From: Luidia sarsii
Lineage: Eukaryota; Echinodermata; Asteroidea; Paxillosida; Luidiidae
Direction: 5' to 3'
DNA length: 64,000 nucleotides
Assembly (NCBI GenBank): GCA_949987565.1
Contig: OX465109.1
Coordinates: 20,205,167 to 20,269,166 of the forward strand
Shown here: piece by piece, positions 19,501 to 25,275 of the stretch
Layout of the letters: the number at the start of each line of letters is the position of its first letter
Numbering within the stretch: the stretch's first letter is position 1
Notes under the pieces: generated by a model
Told to the model about the DNA's origin: nothing
Database searches by the model: none
What the model saw: the letters and a program-made list of their open reading frames with translations, nothing else
Translations under genes and position numbers: made by a program

Positions 19501-20320
19501 TAGACGTGTGCTCAGTGCTCTGCCCGATCGCCTGATGCTGAAAAAAAAGAATGGCTGCGGTTGCTATTGAGTTTGTTGGCGTTTCTTATCCTTGCTTTAT
19601 TAAACAGTTACCCCCAAGATCGCGATCGTACGATTTTTAATCGTGCACACACTTAAGGCCTATATAATGACAGGTCTTCCGTCACACTCTTGAAATCACC
19701 TTTCAACCATTCTAACTGGTTATCGTCATGCAGTACCGTGCCCGTGTACTTTATCTGGGTCAGTGTTGTTAGCTGGTACCCGGCCGTGTACGAGATTCTA
19801 CTCGTCAACCAATGGAGCACAATATCAACCCTGGGTAAGTATGGGTAGCATTGACATGCCCCTGGTAAGTGACGAATGTCAGATAGTTTAGACTGCCAAG
19901 ATTATCAAGAGGCCTTGGAGCCTGGAGGGGTTTTTTCATTGTCTTCAAGGTGAACTTTGATACATGAGTTTAGTATGCCACTGAAGACTGGGTATTGTGC
20001 TTCTTAGCTTATCAATCTGACTACCTCATCTAACGTGAGGAGATTCAAAACTTTCTTGAAACTCCACAAACCTTACACTTCTTGATTTTTTAGAATATTA
20101 TCGTTTCCTGAAGTAGTAGAGTTATCAATCAAACGGCGCAAATTGTTTGGGATGTTAGTAGTCAAAGATTATACACAAACCATAATATTTTGATTTGGTT
20201 TGATACATTTATTTTATCGTTTTTGTTGTTGTTGTTTTGTGTCAAGTTTGTCAAGCAAATAGCTCCCTCCCTTGCCTGCAACACGGTGAACAAGTCTTGG
20301 AGAGATCCGGATGTGACCAG
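7301..20320 (+). CDS. ABCG-type half-transporter (white/scarlet-like), whole gene
   Basis: The exon join is 7301-7526, 8230-8278, 9184-9373, 9727-9798, 10294-10395, 11034-11200, 14009-14183, 14465-14554, 14688-14719, 15406-15511, 16033-16164, 16346-16438, 16736-16793, 17459-17536, 19107-19212, 19734-19834 and 20247-20320. These total 1851 bases, exactly 617 codons, with every junction in phase. The protein is an N-terminal ATPase domain followed by membrane segments, the reversed order typical of ABCG proteins, which dimerise to export lipids, sterols or pigment precursors. Visible motifs are Walker A GASGAGKST (91-98 with G90), Q-loop Q138, signature LSGGE (200-204), Walker B LLFCDE (220-225), D-loop SGLD (228-231) and H-loop H257. 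Helices occupy about 395-590. An extracellular cysteine-rich loop (594-617) precedes the last helix, which is missing or in the poorly assembled part at 23.3 kb. The subfamily member and substrate are not decided. Confidence 0.93.
7527..8229. other. ABCG intron 1
   Basis: The intron contains a family A repeat at 7935-7989. Nothing else is recognised. Confidence 0.7.
7935..7989 (+). repeat. Family A motif copy
   Basis: It reads CTGCCTTTGAGAAAGGTCCT then GCTAGGATCGAAACGTCAGG then CCCACTTAATTTTAAG, the full family A core with its A+T tail. Confidence 0.9.
8230..8278 (+). CDS. ABCG exon 2 (49-base exon ending in Walker A)
   Basis: CTCTTTACAG|TGAGCGGC to GGAGCCAG|GTAATG. Its 49 bases encode [16 protein letters not shown] plus two bases of the next codon, the strand that leads into Walker A in all ABCG proteins (human and fly equivalents read roughly VSG...PGELLAIMG). 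Too short for ORF detection, it was found by searching for the peptide that must join KTILRE to GAGKST. Both splice sites and both phases fit. Confidence 0.92.
8279..9183. other. ABCG intron 2
   Basis: The intron contains a SINE-1 copy (8826-8975) that retains a complete tRNA-like cloverleaf. The rest has no recognised feature. Confidence 0.7.
8826..8975 (-). repeat. SINE-1 with intact tRNA-like head
   Basis: On the minus strand, 8914 down to 8845 folds as a full cloverleaf. It has a 7-bp acceptor stem (GGGCTGG with CTGGTCC, three wobble pairs), a GCTC/GAGC D-stem, a CTGGT/ACCAG anticodon stem with loop ATGTTAA (anticodon GTT) and a T-arm around TTCAAGT. The SINE tail AGTCAAAGTTTTCTTTGGC follows directly. 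It looks like a retroposon head, possibly derived from tRNA-Asn; a functional tRNA gene is unlikely because the same sequence is repeated throughout the window. Confidence 0.85.
9184..9373 (+). CDS. ABCG exon 3 (Walker A end to Q-loop)
   Basis: The acceptor is CCACGGCAG|T, so T completes the serine of GASGAGKST. The exon then encodes [18 protein letters not shown], a linker, [17 protein letters not shown] and REHLVFQ. An alternative acceptor at 9163 (TTTTAG) would keep the frame but breaks the Walker A join with exon 2. The donor CAG|GTTCGC is weak. Confidence 0.93.
9374..9726. other. ABCG intron 3
   Basis: It contains a minus-strand family A copy at 9555-9594 (GACGTCGTTTCGATCCTAGC) with the linked AGTCAGTCAGCAGTTTGCAA module beside it. 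Confidence 0.7.
9555..9605 (-). repeat. Family A motif copy, diverged
   Basis: GGGCCTGACGTCGTTTCGAT then CCTAGCAGTACCTTTCTC. It has a three-base insertion inside the usual GACGTTTCGATC core. Confidence 0.8.
9727..9798 (+). CDS. ABCG exon 4
   Basis: The acceptor is CGTATAG|GCTAGACTG and the donor GAG|GTACGG. The 24 codons ([18 protein letters not shown], then ESVLQE) are the basic/helical part after REHLVFQ that in ABCG proteins runs towards the LG...K motif before the signature. Phase is 0 at both ends. Confidence 0.9.
9799..10293. other. ABCG intron 4
   Basis: The intron is mostly two head-to-tail copies of an inverted-terminal-repeat element (9926-10083 and 10086-10233), ending 60 bp before exon 5. 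Confidence 0.75.
9926..10233. mobile_element. Two adjacent MITE-like copies (family D)
   Basis: Each copy starts GTCGATTTCACCAAAC and ends TTGTGAAATC, giving terminal inverted repeats. Inside are TCGTAACTTACGA-like and CGATGGRTTATCCAT-like palindromic blocks. Further copies lie at 33857-34006 and 38912-39001. No coding capacity is present. Confidence 0.75.
10294..10395 (+). CDS. ABCG exon 5 (ABC signature)
   Basis: CTTCGTGCAG|CTTTCC. The 34 codons [20 protein letters not shown] and [14 protein letters not shown] carry the ABC signature and the family-typical [10 protein letters not shown]. The exon must end after GAG (10395), because the next exon continues [13 protein letters not shown] in phase 0. 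The intron therefore starts with GCGAGT, a GC donor. Confidence 0.94.
10396..11033. other. ABCG intron 5 (GC-AG)
   Basis: It starts GCGAGT and ends TTATCACAG. It contains two family A copies, 10846-10897 and 10930-10972, in the same orientation. Confidence 0.8.
10825..10975 (+). repeat. Two family A motif copies in tandem
   Basis: The first copy has the longer upstream module CTTGTCCTTGTCACTTTGCC and the core CTAGGATCGAAACGTCAGG. The second (GAGAAAGGTCCTGTTGGGAT and onwards) is more diverged. Confidence 0.8.
11034..11200 (+). CDS. ABCG exon 6 (Walker B, D-loop, H-loop)
   Basis: Encodes [19 protein letters not shown] through [19 protein letters not shown] plus CG of the next codon. All residues needed for ATP hydrolysis are intact (D224, E225, H257). 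The donor is GATCG|GTGAGT. Confidence 0.97.
11210..11268. repeat. (GA)n microsatellite
   Basis: AGAGAG runs are interrupted by regular GTGAGAG steps, immediately after the exon 6 donor. Confidence 0.9.
11400..11513. repeat. Short 12-bp-unit array (GAAAATGTKYHK)
   Basis: It is preceded by ATTGTTGTGGCGGTCTCCGG and followed by GAAAATGTGTCT and GAAAATGTTCAG units. The same preface and units open the large array at 13455. Confidence 0.85.
12348..12720 (-). repeat. Family B element, long copy
   Basis: Contains GCGGTGACACCATGTAACGC, AGAGCCGGTAACTCAACGTT and the CCCGTCGTCAGGAGACTG block, followed by a diverged counterpart of the fold-back interior (GGAGTGTGTCAGTGTGAG). A minus-strand hammerhead-like core (CTGACGA ... 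GAAAC) spans 12425-12457. Confidence 0.75.
13455..13960. repeat. 12-bp minisatellite (GAAAATGTCCTG)n
   Basis: About 40 units of GAAAATGTCCTG with CCAG and CATG variants are present, strongly purine-biased on the plus strand. Occasional extra A or AA changes the frame. It begins with the preface GTTGTGGCGCTCTCCGGG that also opens the short array at 11400. Confidence 0.95.
14009..14183 (+). CDS. ABCG exon 7 (linker after ATPase domain)
   Basis: Starts after TTGTTAAG. The first base completes R269, then [14 protein letters not shown] and [17 protein letters not shown], followed by [16 protein letters not shown]. The MADGR...YQG and CP....NPAD-type sequence is the standard ABCG linker (white has LLMAEGR and CPTNYNPADFY). 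The donor is GAT|GTAAGC. Confidence 0.96.
14184..14464. other. ABCG intron 7
   Basis: No feature is recognised in this 281-base intron. Confidence 0.7.
14465..14554 (+). CDS. ABCG exon 8
   Basis: TTGTGCAG|GTTCTG to TTG|GTAAGA. The 30 codons ([15 protein letters not shown], then [12 protein letters not shown]) form the variable cytosolic linker, with an amphipathic helix. Phase is 0 at both ends. Confidence 0.85.
14555..14687. other. ABCG intron 8
   Basis: A short intron with nothing notable. Confidence 0.7.
14688..14719 (+). CDS. ABCG exon 9 (32-base micro-exon)
   Basis: GGCTTTGCAG|GAAGATGATACAG to TCTCG|GTCAGT. It encodes [10 protein letters not shown] plus two bases, which join the single base of exon 10 as arginine. 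The acidic linker is poorly conserved, so support comes from the two splice sites and the fit of both phases. Confidence 0.75.
14720..15405. other. ABCG intron 9 with CpG-rich alternating segment
   Basis: A CpG-dense stretch of mostly alternating purine and pyrimidine (14878-15015) includes GCGATCACGCGCGCCTCAG and ATACGCGCGCCTTACGCGC. Similar text occurs at 42890-43290, 44540-44700 and 58165-58310. No coding sequence is seen. Confidence 0.75.
15406..15511 (+). CDS. ABCG exon 10
   Basis: CTGTAG|G then TACGAAGCATCTCC. It encodes [20 protein letters not shown], then [15 protein letters not shown], the connecting helix and start of TM1. The W..Q..LL.RR pattern matches ABCG proteins. The donor is GCG|GTAAGT. 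Confidence 0.93.
15512..16032. other. ABCG intron 10
   Basis: No repeat or gene is recognised. Confidence 0.65.
16033..16164 (+). CDS. ABCG exon 11 (TM1-TM2)
   Basis: CTTGCAG|GGTCTTGG to GCTGCC|GTACGT. It encodes [19 protein letters not shown], then [17 protein letters not shown]. The I.G..Y....[10 protein letters not shown] pattern is the ABCG TM1-TM2 hallmark (NING...F). The frame stays open past the donor, but the next exon begins VIPDELPII in phase 0 and fixes the end. Confidence 0.94.
16165..16345. other. ABCG intron 11
   Basis: It contains a purine-rich duplication of GGCAGTTTGGATGA-type units (16212-16305) with a G8 run. Confidence 0.75.
16346..16438 (+). CDS. ABCG exon 12
   Basis: TATCCAG|GTAATTCC to GAG|GTAGGA. 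It encodes [19 protein letters not shown], then [12 protein letters not shown]. The P.....REH..GMY....Y motif is diagnostic for the ABCG loop between TM2 and TM3. Confidence 0.97.
16439..16735. other. ABCG intron 12
   Basis: It contains a minus-strand family A copy (16601-16645) followed by a short reversed AGCCTTTGAGAAAAG piece. Confidence 0.75.
16601..16675 (-). repeat. Family A motif copy
   Basis: GAGGACCTGACGTTTCGATC then CTAGCAGGACCTTTCTCAAA, with a partial inverted partner directly after it. Confidence 0.88.
16736..16793 (+). CDS. ABCG exon 13
   Basis: GTATTGCAG|GTGCTC to ATTG|GTGAGT. It encodes [19 protein letters not shown] plus G of a glycine codon, the TM3 region (E.P.......I.YYMIG in the family). 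Confidence 0.94.
16794..17458. other. ABCG intron 13
   Basis: It is largely a family C inverted-repeat element (16868-17218). Confidence 0.75.
16868..17218. mobile_element. MITE-like element family C
   Basis: The left end is AGGTCCTATACAACATTGG and the right end CCAATGTTGTATTGGGCC followed by TTTAA, forming terminal inverted repeats. The centre is GTTTATTACTCGCGAATAAT, a near-palindrome. Related copies are at 22472-23272, 50168-50533 and 56505-57012. There is no open frame for a transposase. Confidence 0.8.
17459..17536 (+). CDS. ABCG exon 14 (TM4)
   Basis: GTAAACAG|GG then TTGAATACG. It encodes (G)[17 protein letters not shown], then MTVTSVSF(G), a hydrophobic segment matching TM4. The donor is TTTTG|GTAAGT. 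Confidence 0.92.
18437..18510. repeat. 15-bp tandem repeat
   Basis: Four to five imperfect units of AAGGCATAAACACAC. Confidence 0.9.
18850..18926. repeat. Hairpin related to SINE family 2
   Basis: GTAATTCAATGAGGGTTTGCC is followed, after TCGTCGAGCA, by GGGCAAACCCTCATTGAATTC, giving arms of about 20 bp. The arms also occur unpaired at 20500-20545. Confidence 0.85.
19107..19212 (+). CDS. ABCG exon 15 (TM5)
   Basis: TTGCCAG|GAATGTTT. It encodes [19 protein letters not shown], then [15 protein letters not shown] plus AA. The SS.S...L...IP...F..L..GF pattern fits TM5 and the re-entrant region of ABCG proteins. The donor is CCAAA|GTGAGT. Confidence 0.95.
19213..19733. other. ABCG intron 15
   Basis: It contains a fragment of SINE family 2 (19495-19545, GCTCAGTGCTCTGCCCGATC). 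Nothing else is recognised. Confidence 0.65.
19734..19834 (+). CDS. ABCG exon 16
   Basis: GTCATGCAG|T then ACCGTGCCC. It encodes (N)[19 protein letters not shown], then [14 protein letters not shown](V). The S.P.Y..W....SW...YE.LLVNQW block is an ABCG hallmark. The donor is CTGG|GTAAGT. Confidence 0.97.
19835..20246. other. ABCG intron 16
   Basis: Ends in a T/G-rich pyrimidine tract and GTCAAG. Nothing else is recognised. Confidence 0.65.
20247..20320 (+). CDS. ABCG exon 17 (cysteine-rich extracellular loop)
   Basis: TTGTGTCAAG|TT then TGTCAAGCAAAT, ending CAG|GTAGGC. It encodes (V)[17 protein letters not shown], then ERSGCDQ. Cysteines at 594, 602 and 615 and the C.T.....C...G..VL pattern agree with the loop before the last helix in white-type proteins. 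It has an N-glycosylation site (NSS). The phase fits exon 16 exactly and ends at 0. Confidence 0.85.
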
Positions 20321-20394
20321 GTAGGCAATGGGATGGAAACACAAGCACGTGACATTAAGATCGACAGAAGACATCATCACCGTCATGTCATTAT

Positions 20395-20570
20395 TAAGAC
20401 GTCTGCATTATAAAGCAGGAGTCGCGCAGGTTCGAATCCCGCCCGAGCTGCCTGAATTGTGTTTCCATCAGGCACCGGGCAAAGCACTGAGCACTCAGAG
20501 TTGATCAAGTCGAGCAGGGCAAAACCTGATTGAATTACATTCTCCTCGACGCAAACATCGAGTTATATCT
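20395..20570 (+). repeat. SINE family 2 (tRNA B box)
   Basis: A perfect B box, GGTTCGAATCC, lies at 20429-20439. It is followed by CGCCCGAGCTGCCTGAATTG, GGGCAAAGCACTGAGCACT and GAATTACATTCTCCTCGACG. No A box is clear, so it is 5'-truncated or diverged. Related text is at 2850-3075, 18850-18926 and 19495-19545. Confidence 0.7.
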
Positions 20571-21349
20571 ATCATGCCATTATCAGTCTCACAATCTAAA
20601 TTCGACAACTTACTTAATTTGGTACAACATGCCAGTTTCTGTAATATCCTTTGTCAGTGGAGGGATACAAGATCGAACTATGAATAAAAACTCATACAAT
20701 GGCGTCACCAACAAGGAGACCAATATCCAAAAGACTATCATTTCGAACTACACGATCTTTTTGTCTTATACGTTGGGGGCGCCCTGCATAATGACGTCAT
20801 ATCCAACAGGACTATTATTTCGTTCTGTACGACCAACCAATAACAAAGTCGATCGATGAGTGATCGACACGTTCGTGATTGACAGTATACCGGCGTAGGT
20901 AGGTAGGTGGGTGGGTGGGTGGGTGGGGGTACCGGTTCCTTGCAGGGAAAGTCTTGATGAGAAGTGTCGGTAGACGAATGCAAGGGTCTTTGACCTTTGA
21001 GTGTTTGATGGGCAGGGACCGATGCATTCAAGGCGACATATCTGCCCGTATCAGATCCTGTTGATATACACAGCTGTCACACATTCACAAACACGCAATG
21101 CTTTAGACAGCTGAGTACAAGATTACCTAAGCGGGCTTTTTTTATCGGCTTGGCATCGAAGGTCAAGGGTACCGGATGAACACGCTCTTAATTCGAGTAT
21201 ACTCTTGGGGACGAGATAGCATGGGTATTATAGACGGTTAAAGACGGCAGTGTTGGTTTACGACCGTAACTCGACTAAAATGATGTTGGAACCGACCGAG
21301 TTCCTATCGGTCGCGTGGCGCGCTAACGTGCTTCATCAAACATCCGAAT

Positions 21350-21490
21350 CATAATAACACGACCCGAAACGTTGAGTTACCGGCTCTTTTCAGAACCACA
21401 CTTCTTCTTGAAAGAGAGAAGTGCTACATGGTGTCACCACAAACCTTTCCACTTAGTATTTCCGCCATGCAAACCTTCAAGTCTTATCAA
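21350..21490 (+). repeat. Family B element copy
   Basis: CCCGAAACGTTGAGTTACCG, CTTTTCAGAACCACACTTC and ATGGTGTCACCACAAACC occur in order. The copy runs directly into the family A palindrome. Confidence 0.85.
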
Positions 21491-21593
21491 AACTTAGTGG
21501 GCCTGACGTTTCGATCCTAGCAGGACCTTTCTCTGCCTTTGAGAAAGGTCCTGCTAGGATCGAAACGTCAGGCCCACTAAATGTTGAGATTTG
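21490..21593. repeat. Family A palindrome (hairpin)
   Basis: AAACTTAGTGGGCCTGACGT to AGGACCTTTCTC, then TGCC, then the reverse complement back to CCCACTAAATG. The arms are about 48 bp with almost no spacer. Confidence 0.95.
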
Positions 21594-22471
21594 CATTTTG
21601 GTAATTTCAGTCAGTAAGCAGTTTGCAACATTTTGTATATCAATAATGATCGTTCGTTGCAGCGTGTGGTGAAACCAATGAGCTGTTAGGTGAAACTGAC
21701 CAATGTGTGTGATGCTTCCCGACCTAGAAGGCTGTTAATGCTTGGCATCACATTCAATTGGAGAACACTGGCCCTTTCCATTCTTGCAAAGTTTCAATAG
21801 ACAAAGTTGTGATTCGATAACCAAACCGGCAAACAAAGAAACACAACACACAAGAATTGAGAAAACAAGAGAGCACCGAGTATATGCAGCAGTATACATA
21901 TCACGAATAGGGGCAGGTGGGAACAGAACATGAGTCCATTTCTCTGTCTTGATGGAAATAAAAGTCCGTCCCCTCTGGACATCCGATAACTCTTCAGAAT
22001 GGATCGACTGATGGTAGATAACGTGAGTGGCGATGAAGGGGCCGCCCATCAATGATGCCGAATAGAAACAATGGCTGACACATTCCAGGCTCTTTGCCGC
22101 TAGCCCGGCACAAACATGTTTTTCCTGGCTGCCTGACGAGCAGCCAATGTTTGCCGGTAAAGGCTGGCCAAGAATGCCATGCATGTCCGCTCCACCTTAG
22201 CCAAGGTCAAGTTTTCTGGCCGAGAGACCAGAGAACCCACATGTTTGGCATTGTCTTTGAAAGCTTGCACATTGATAATGTTTGTTGCAGCGATACAGGG
22301 AGTAGAGTTTCACTTCATGGACGCACAGAACTTAATAGACCCATTCTGCTCATTCGACCACCTTTCTATATAGGCCTAGGTCTAGGTTATTCCGACGATT
22401 CATTTCCCAGAAAAATGGCAACCTGCTGTGGGCAGCCAAATGAAAACACGTGCGTGATGAACCCCGGGGAT

Positions 22472-23272
22472 CAAAGGCCCAATGCAACATTGGCAAGATC
22501 GGAAAACATCGATGTCCACAGATTTCCTTTGAATTTACACAGTTTGTAGATGGTCATGATAGAATCCTCATGTTGAAATCTTACGGTCTTGGATGCTGTA
22601 CTTTTCGAGAAATCTTCACTCAAACATCGACAAATAGTCATTTATTACTCGCGAGTAATCAACTATTTCTTAGTTTTTCTTACACTACAGAACGGTGCGA
22701 ATACCGTGACGGGTTATTTTTGGTCTTTTTGTACTTTCTCAGATTACCATTTGAGCTAAACCCTTCGCAGTATTGCTTTTTTTTTTAATGTTTAGTGGTT
22801 TAAAGCTTGTTGTGTAGACATTGGTAAGATCGAAAAGCAGAAATGTTCACAGATTTACATAAAACGTATACAGTTTAAAGATGGTTTAGTAGAAACCTCG
22901 CACTGAAATAATTCAGTATAAAATATTTTATATATTTTTTCTCCCAAAAATATTGTATTTTGGGAGAAAAGAGTAAAACAAAAAGAAATCGTTTACGTCT
23001 CACCGAGATCTAAACTATTTTTCGGAACAGTAGGGCGTTGAATGCTGCATTTTCGCGAAACAAGTGACGCGTTGTCACGATTTCTCGAGACTCGGTTGGC
23101 GGATTGAGCTGAAATTTCAACAGATGTGCTATCTTATGCATATGTTGGATCAGACAACGTATGGATGCTATTCTTTGACCTCGACCAATGTTGTGTAGGG
23201 GCTTTAACACACAAACTGTGGCAATCTTTTGACCTTTGCCAATGTTGTATATAATAATAGAACCTTTAAAGA
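22472..23272. mobile_element. Two family C MITE-like copies, adjacent
   Basis: The first copy begins AGGCCCAATGCAACATTGG and holds TTTATTACTCGCGAGTAAT. A second, more diverged copy begins near 22815 (GTAGACATTGGTAAGATCG) and ends GCCAATGTTGTATATAATAA followed by CCTTTAAAG. Confidence 0.75.
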
Positions 23273-23328
23273 AACGACCGTTTTAATGGGACAGCTGATG
23301 CCGTGACGGTGTGGCCGTCAAAGATAAG

Positions 23329-23416
23329 TTTCCACTCGGTGATGGCACTGTCCACTTTATCCTCGGACTGTTATTGTTTTTTTTTCGTGCTGGCTGCAAT
23401 TGCTGTTCATTACTGA
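23329..23416 (+). pseudogene. Candidate ABCG terminal exon (last helix), probable homopolymer error
   Basis: After GATAAG a phase-0 frame reads FPLGDGTVHFILGLLLFFF, which resembles the last ABCG helix. At the run of nine Ts the frame then departs from expectation. In the +2 frame the text continues VLAAIAVHY and TGA (23414-23416), which looks like the family ending R.LAY.AL. One base too many or too few in the T run would explain this. The acceptor has a poor pyrimidine tract, and the 200-base gap begins 16 bases later. It may be a sequencing error, a decayed exon or chance. Confidence 0.4.
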
Positions 23417-23432
23417 CGTTTTCATCTCCACG

Positions 23433-23632
23433 NNNNNNNNNNNNNNNNNNNNNNNNNNNNNNNNNNNNNNNNNNNNNNNNNNNNNNNNNNNNNNNNNNNN
23501 NNNNNNNNNNNNNNNNNNNNNNNNNNNNNNNNNNNNNNNNNNNNNNNNNNNNNNNNNNNNNNNNNNNNNNNNNNNNNNNNNNNNNNNNNNNNNNNNNNNN
23601 NNNNNNNNNNNNNNNNNNNNNNNNNNNNNNNN
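23433..23632. other. Assembly gap, 200 N
   Basis: Exactly 200 Ns, probably a placeholder of unknown true length. Apparent open frames through it have no meaning. Confidence 0.99.
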
Positions 23633-23844
23633 TGTTAACAACTGATACTATTTTTCATTGTGATGTGGTTAGAATAAAGTGTTGAGAAGATTTTACACTT
23701 AGCCTAATCTTACGAGAATAAATCACATTATCATAATGATTATAATAAAAGAGGTACAGTATTGTTTAATCAAATTACGGGAATAATCACGCTCTCTACT
23801 TGACAAAAAAAAGATTTATCTATAGCGAAGCAAACACGTTGCAC

Positions 23845-24565
23845 AATATAGGAGGGTTTGCGGTGACACCATGTATAAGGTCTCATAAAGGAAAAGGTGT
23901 GGTTCTGAAAAGAACCTGAGTGGTAACTCGACGTTTCGACCAGTATGCTAGCTCTGACCGTCATCAGGAGAATGTCTTGGGCTCGGTGGTGGAACTCCTT
24001 ATGTACCGGTGGTCGCTGAGGCAGGAAGGTGGGAAAGATAATCCTCTGGAGAGGATTATCCTAAGGGCTTAGGTCACTGAGGTGGGAAGGTGGGAAACCC
24101 TAAGGGGAGACTGGTGGGGGGAACCTATGGGTGCTCACTGGGGTGTGTCAGAAGGTGATGGGGAGGCCGTGGATATAGGTGATCCATAAGTCGGCTAGGG
24201 AAGGGAAGGGGGGTTTCCCTAGCCGACTTATGGATCACCTATATCCACGGCCTCCCCATCACCTTCTGACACACCCCAGTGCACACCTATAGGTTCCCCC
24301 CCACCAGTCTCCCCTTAGGGTTTCCCGCCTTCCCACCTCAGTGACCTAAGCCCTTAGGATAATCCTCCCCAGAGGATTATCTTTCCCGCCTTCCCGCCTC
24401 AGCGACCACCGGTACATAAGGAGTTCACCACCGAGCCCAAGACATTCTCCTGATGACGGCCAGAGCATACTGGTCGAAACGTCGAGTTACCACTCAGGTT
24501 CTTTTTAGAACCACACCTCTTCCTGAGACCTGATACATGGTGTCACCGCAATCCTTCCTATATTG
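23845..24565. mobile_element. Fold-back element, 721 bp, near-perfect inverted repeat
   Basis: The left arm (23845-24202) and right arm (24215-24565) are reverse complements with few differences. They are separated by about 12 bases (GGGAAGGGGGGT). The ends read AATATAGGAGGGTTTGCGG and, at the other end, CCGCAATCCTTCCTATATT. The outer ~120 bp of each arm is family B (GGTGACACCATGTATAAGG, AGAACCTGAGTGGTAACTCG, GACGTTTCGACCAG); the inner part is GGTGGGAAAG-type text. No transposase frame is present. Confidence 0.93.
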
Positions 24566-25231
24566 ATTCACCCACCATGCAAAGCCTTAAGTCTTATTTA
24601 CGTTGCACACTGCTTGCTCAACAACAAAAACCCGAAATGTACCAATCTGTGAAAGGGCATGAGAGCTAAATGAGGATCTCGGAATATCAGGTCTGCTGTC
24701 CTTTCATCGCGACAGCGTCTGTTATTTTCATCAGGAATTGAGCAGAACAAAATCAACGTGGACGCATGACGTTTACGATGAAAGCTATGGTGTATTACAA
24801 TTGACATCGGTGTAGCTCTTGCATCCCTCGCGCTTCTCCACAGAAAGATAGCTGGAAAGTACCAGGATATAAGGCCATTTTGACGTATCTGGCCTCAACA
24901 GATGGGCTTAATTTGAGAGGGGCAGGTGATTGGAAGAGCAACAACTTACAGGGTGTGAAGGTTGCCAAAAAGCCACACACAGTACAGTCACTGATCGCGA
25001 CGTCAGCTGAAGGATCACCTTCAAAAATAGTTCGGACGACGGGGCCGCCCGAGTCTATTTTGGGCGGGAAACGGTCACCCACTTTATCAGGAAATATTGC
25101 TTGGTATTGATACCACCAGCATGTTAAGGACGATAGATTGCGTCCCACTGTCCTCTTTAATTATGTGTTAGCTTTTCCTGAATGAGCAAGGATGGCGGGG
25201 AGACGATGGAGGTTAGCTCACTCCTAGCGTC

Positions 25232-25275
25232 GCTGACGTCAGCGAGTCACGTGTGCTGCGACAAGTCTCGCGAGA
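25232..25275. promoter_or_regulatory. CRE / E-box / TCTCGCGAGA cluster
   Basis: GCTGACGTCAGC (25232-25243, full cAMP-response palindrome), CACGTG (25248-25253) and TCTCGCGAGA (25266-25275) lie within 44 bases of CpG-rich DNA. This combination is typical of CpG-type promoters in animals. No gene can be assigned on either side. The ABCG end lies about 1.9 kb upstream and the GDF8/11 TATA box 5 kb downstream. Confidence 0.5.

Larger units (their letters stand above)
20321..23328. other. ABCG intron 17 or 3' flank, repeat-rich
   Basis: It contains a SINE-2 copy (20400-20570), a GGTAGGTGGGTG repeat (20897-20930), family B (21350-21490), a family A palindrome (21490-21593) and two family C copies (22472-23272). 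Open frames at 21735-22549 have no recognised product. Confidence 0.65.

Noticed and set aside
23311..23685. Frames running through the N gap
   Set aside because: The middle is undetermined sequence. Only the left 90 bases were considered, as a possible ABCG exon.
24795..25148. 117-residue minus-strand frame near the CRE cluster
   Set aside because: No domain, repeat or signal is recognised. It remains possible as an exon but cannot be supported from sequence alone.
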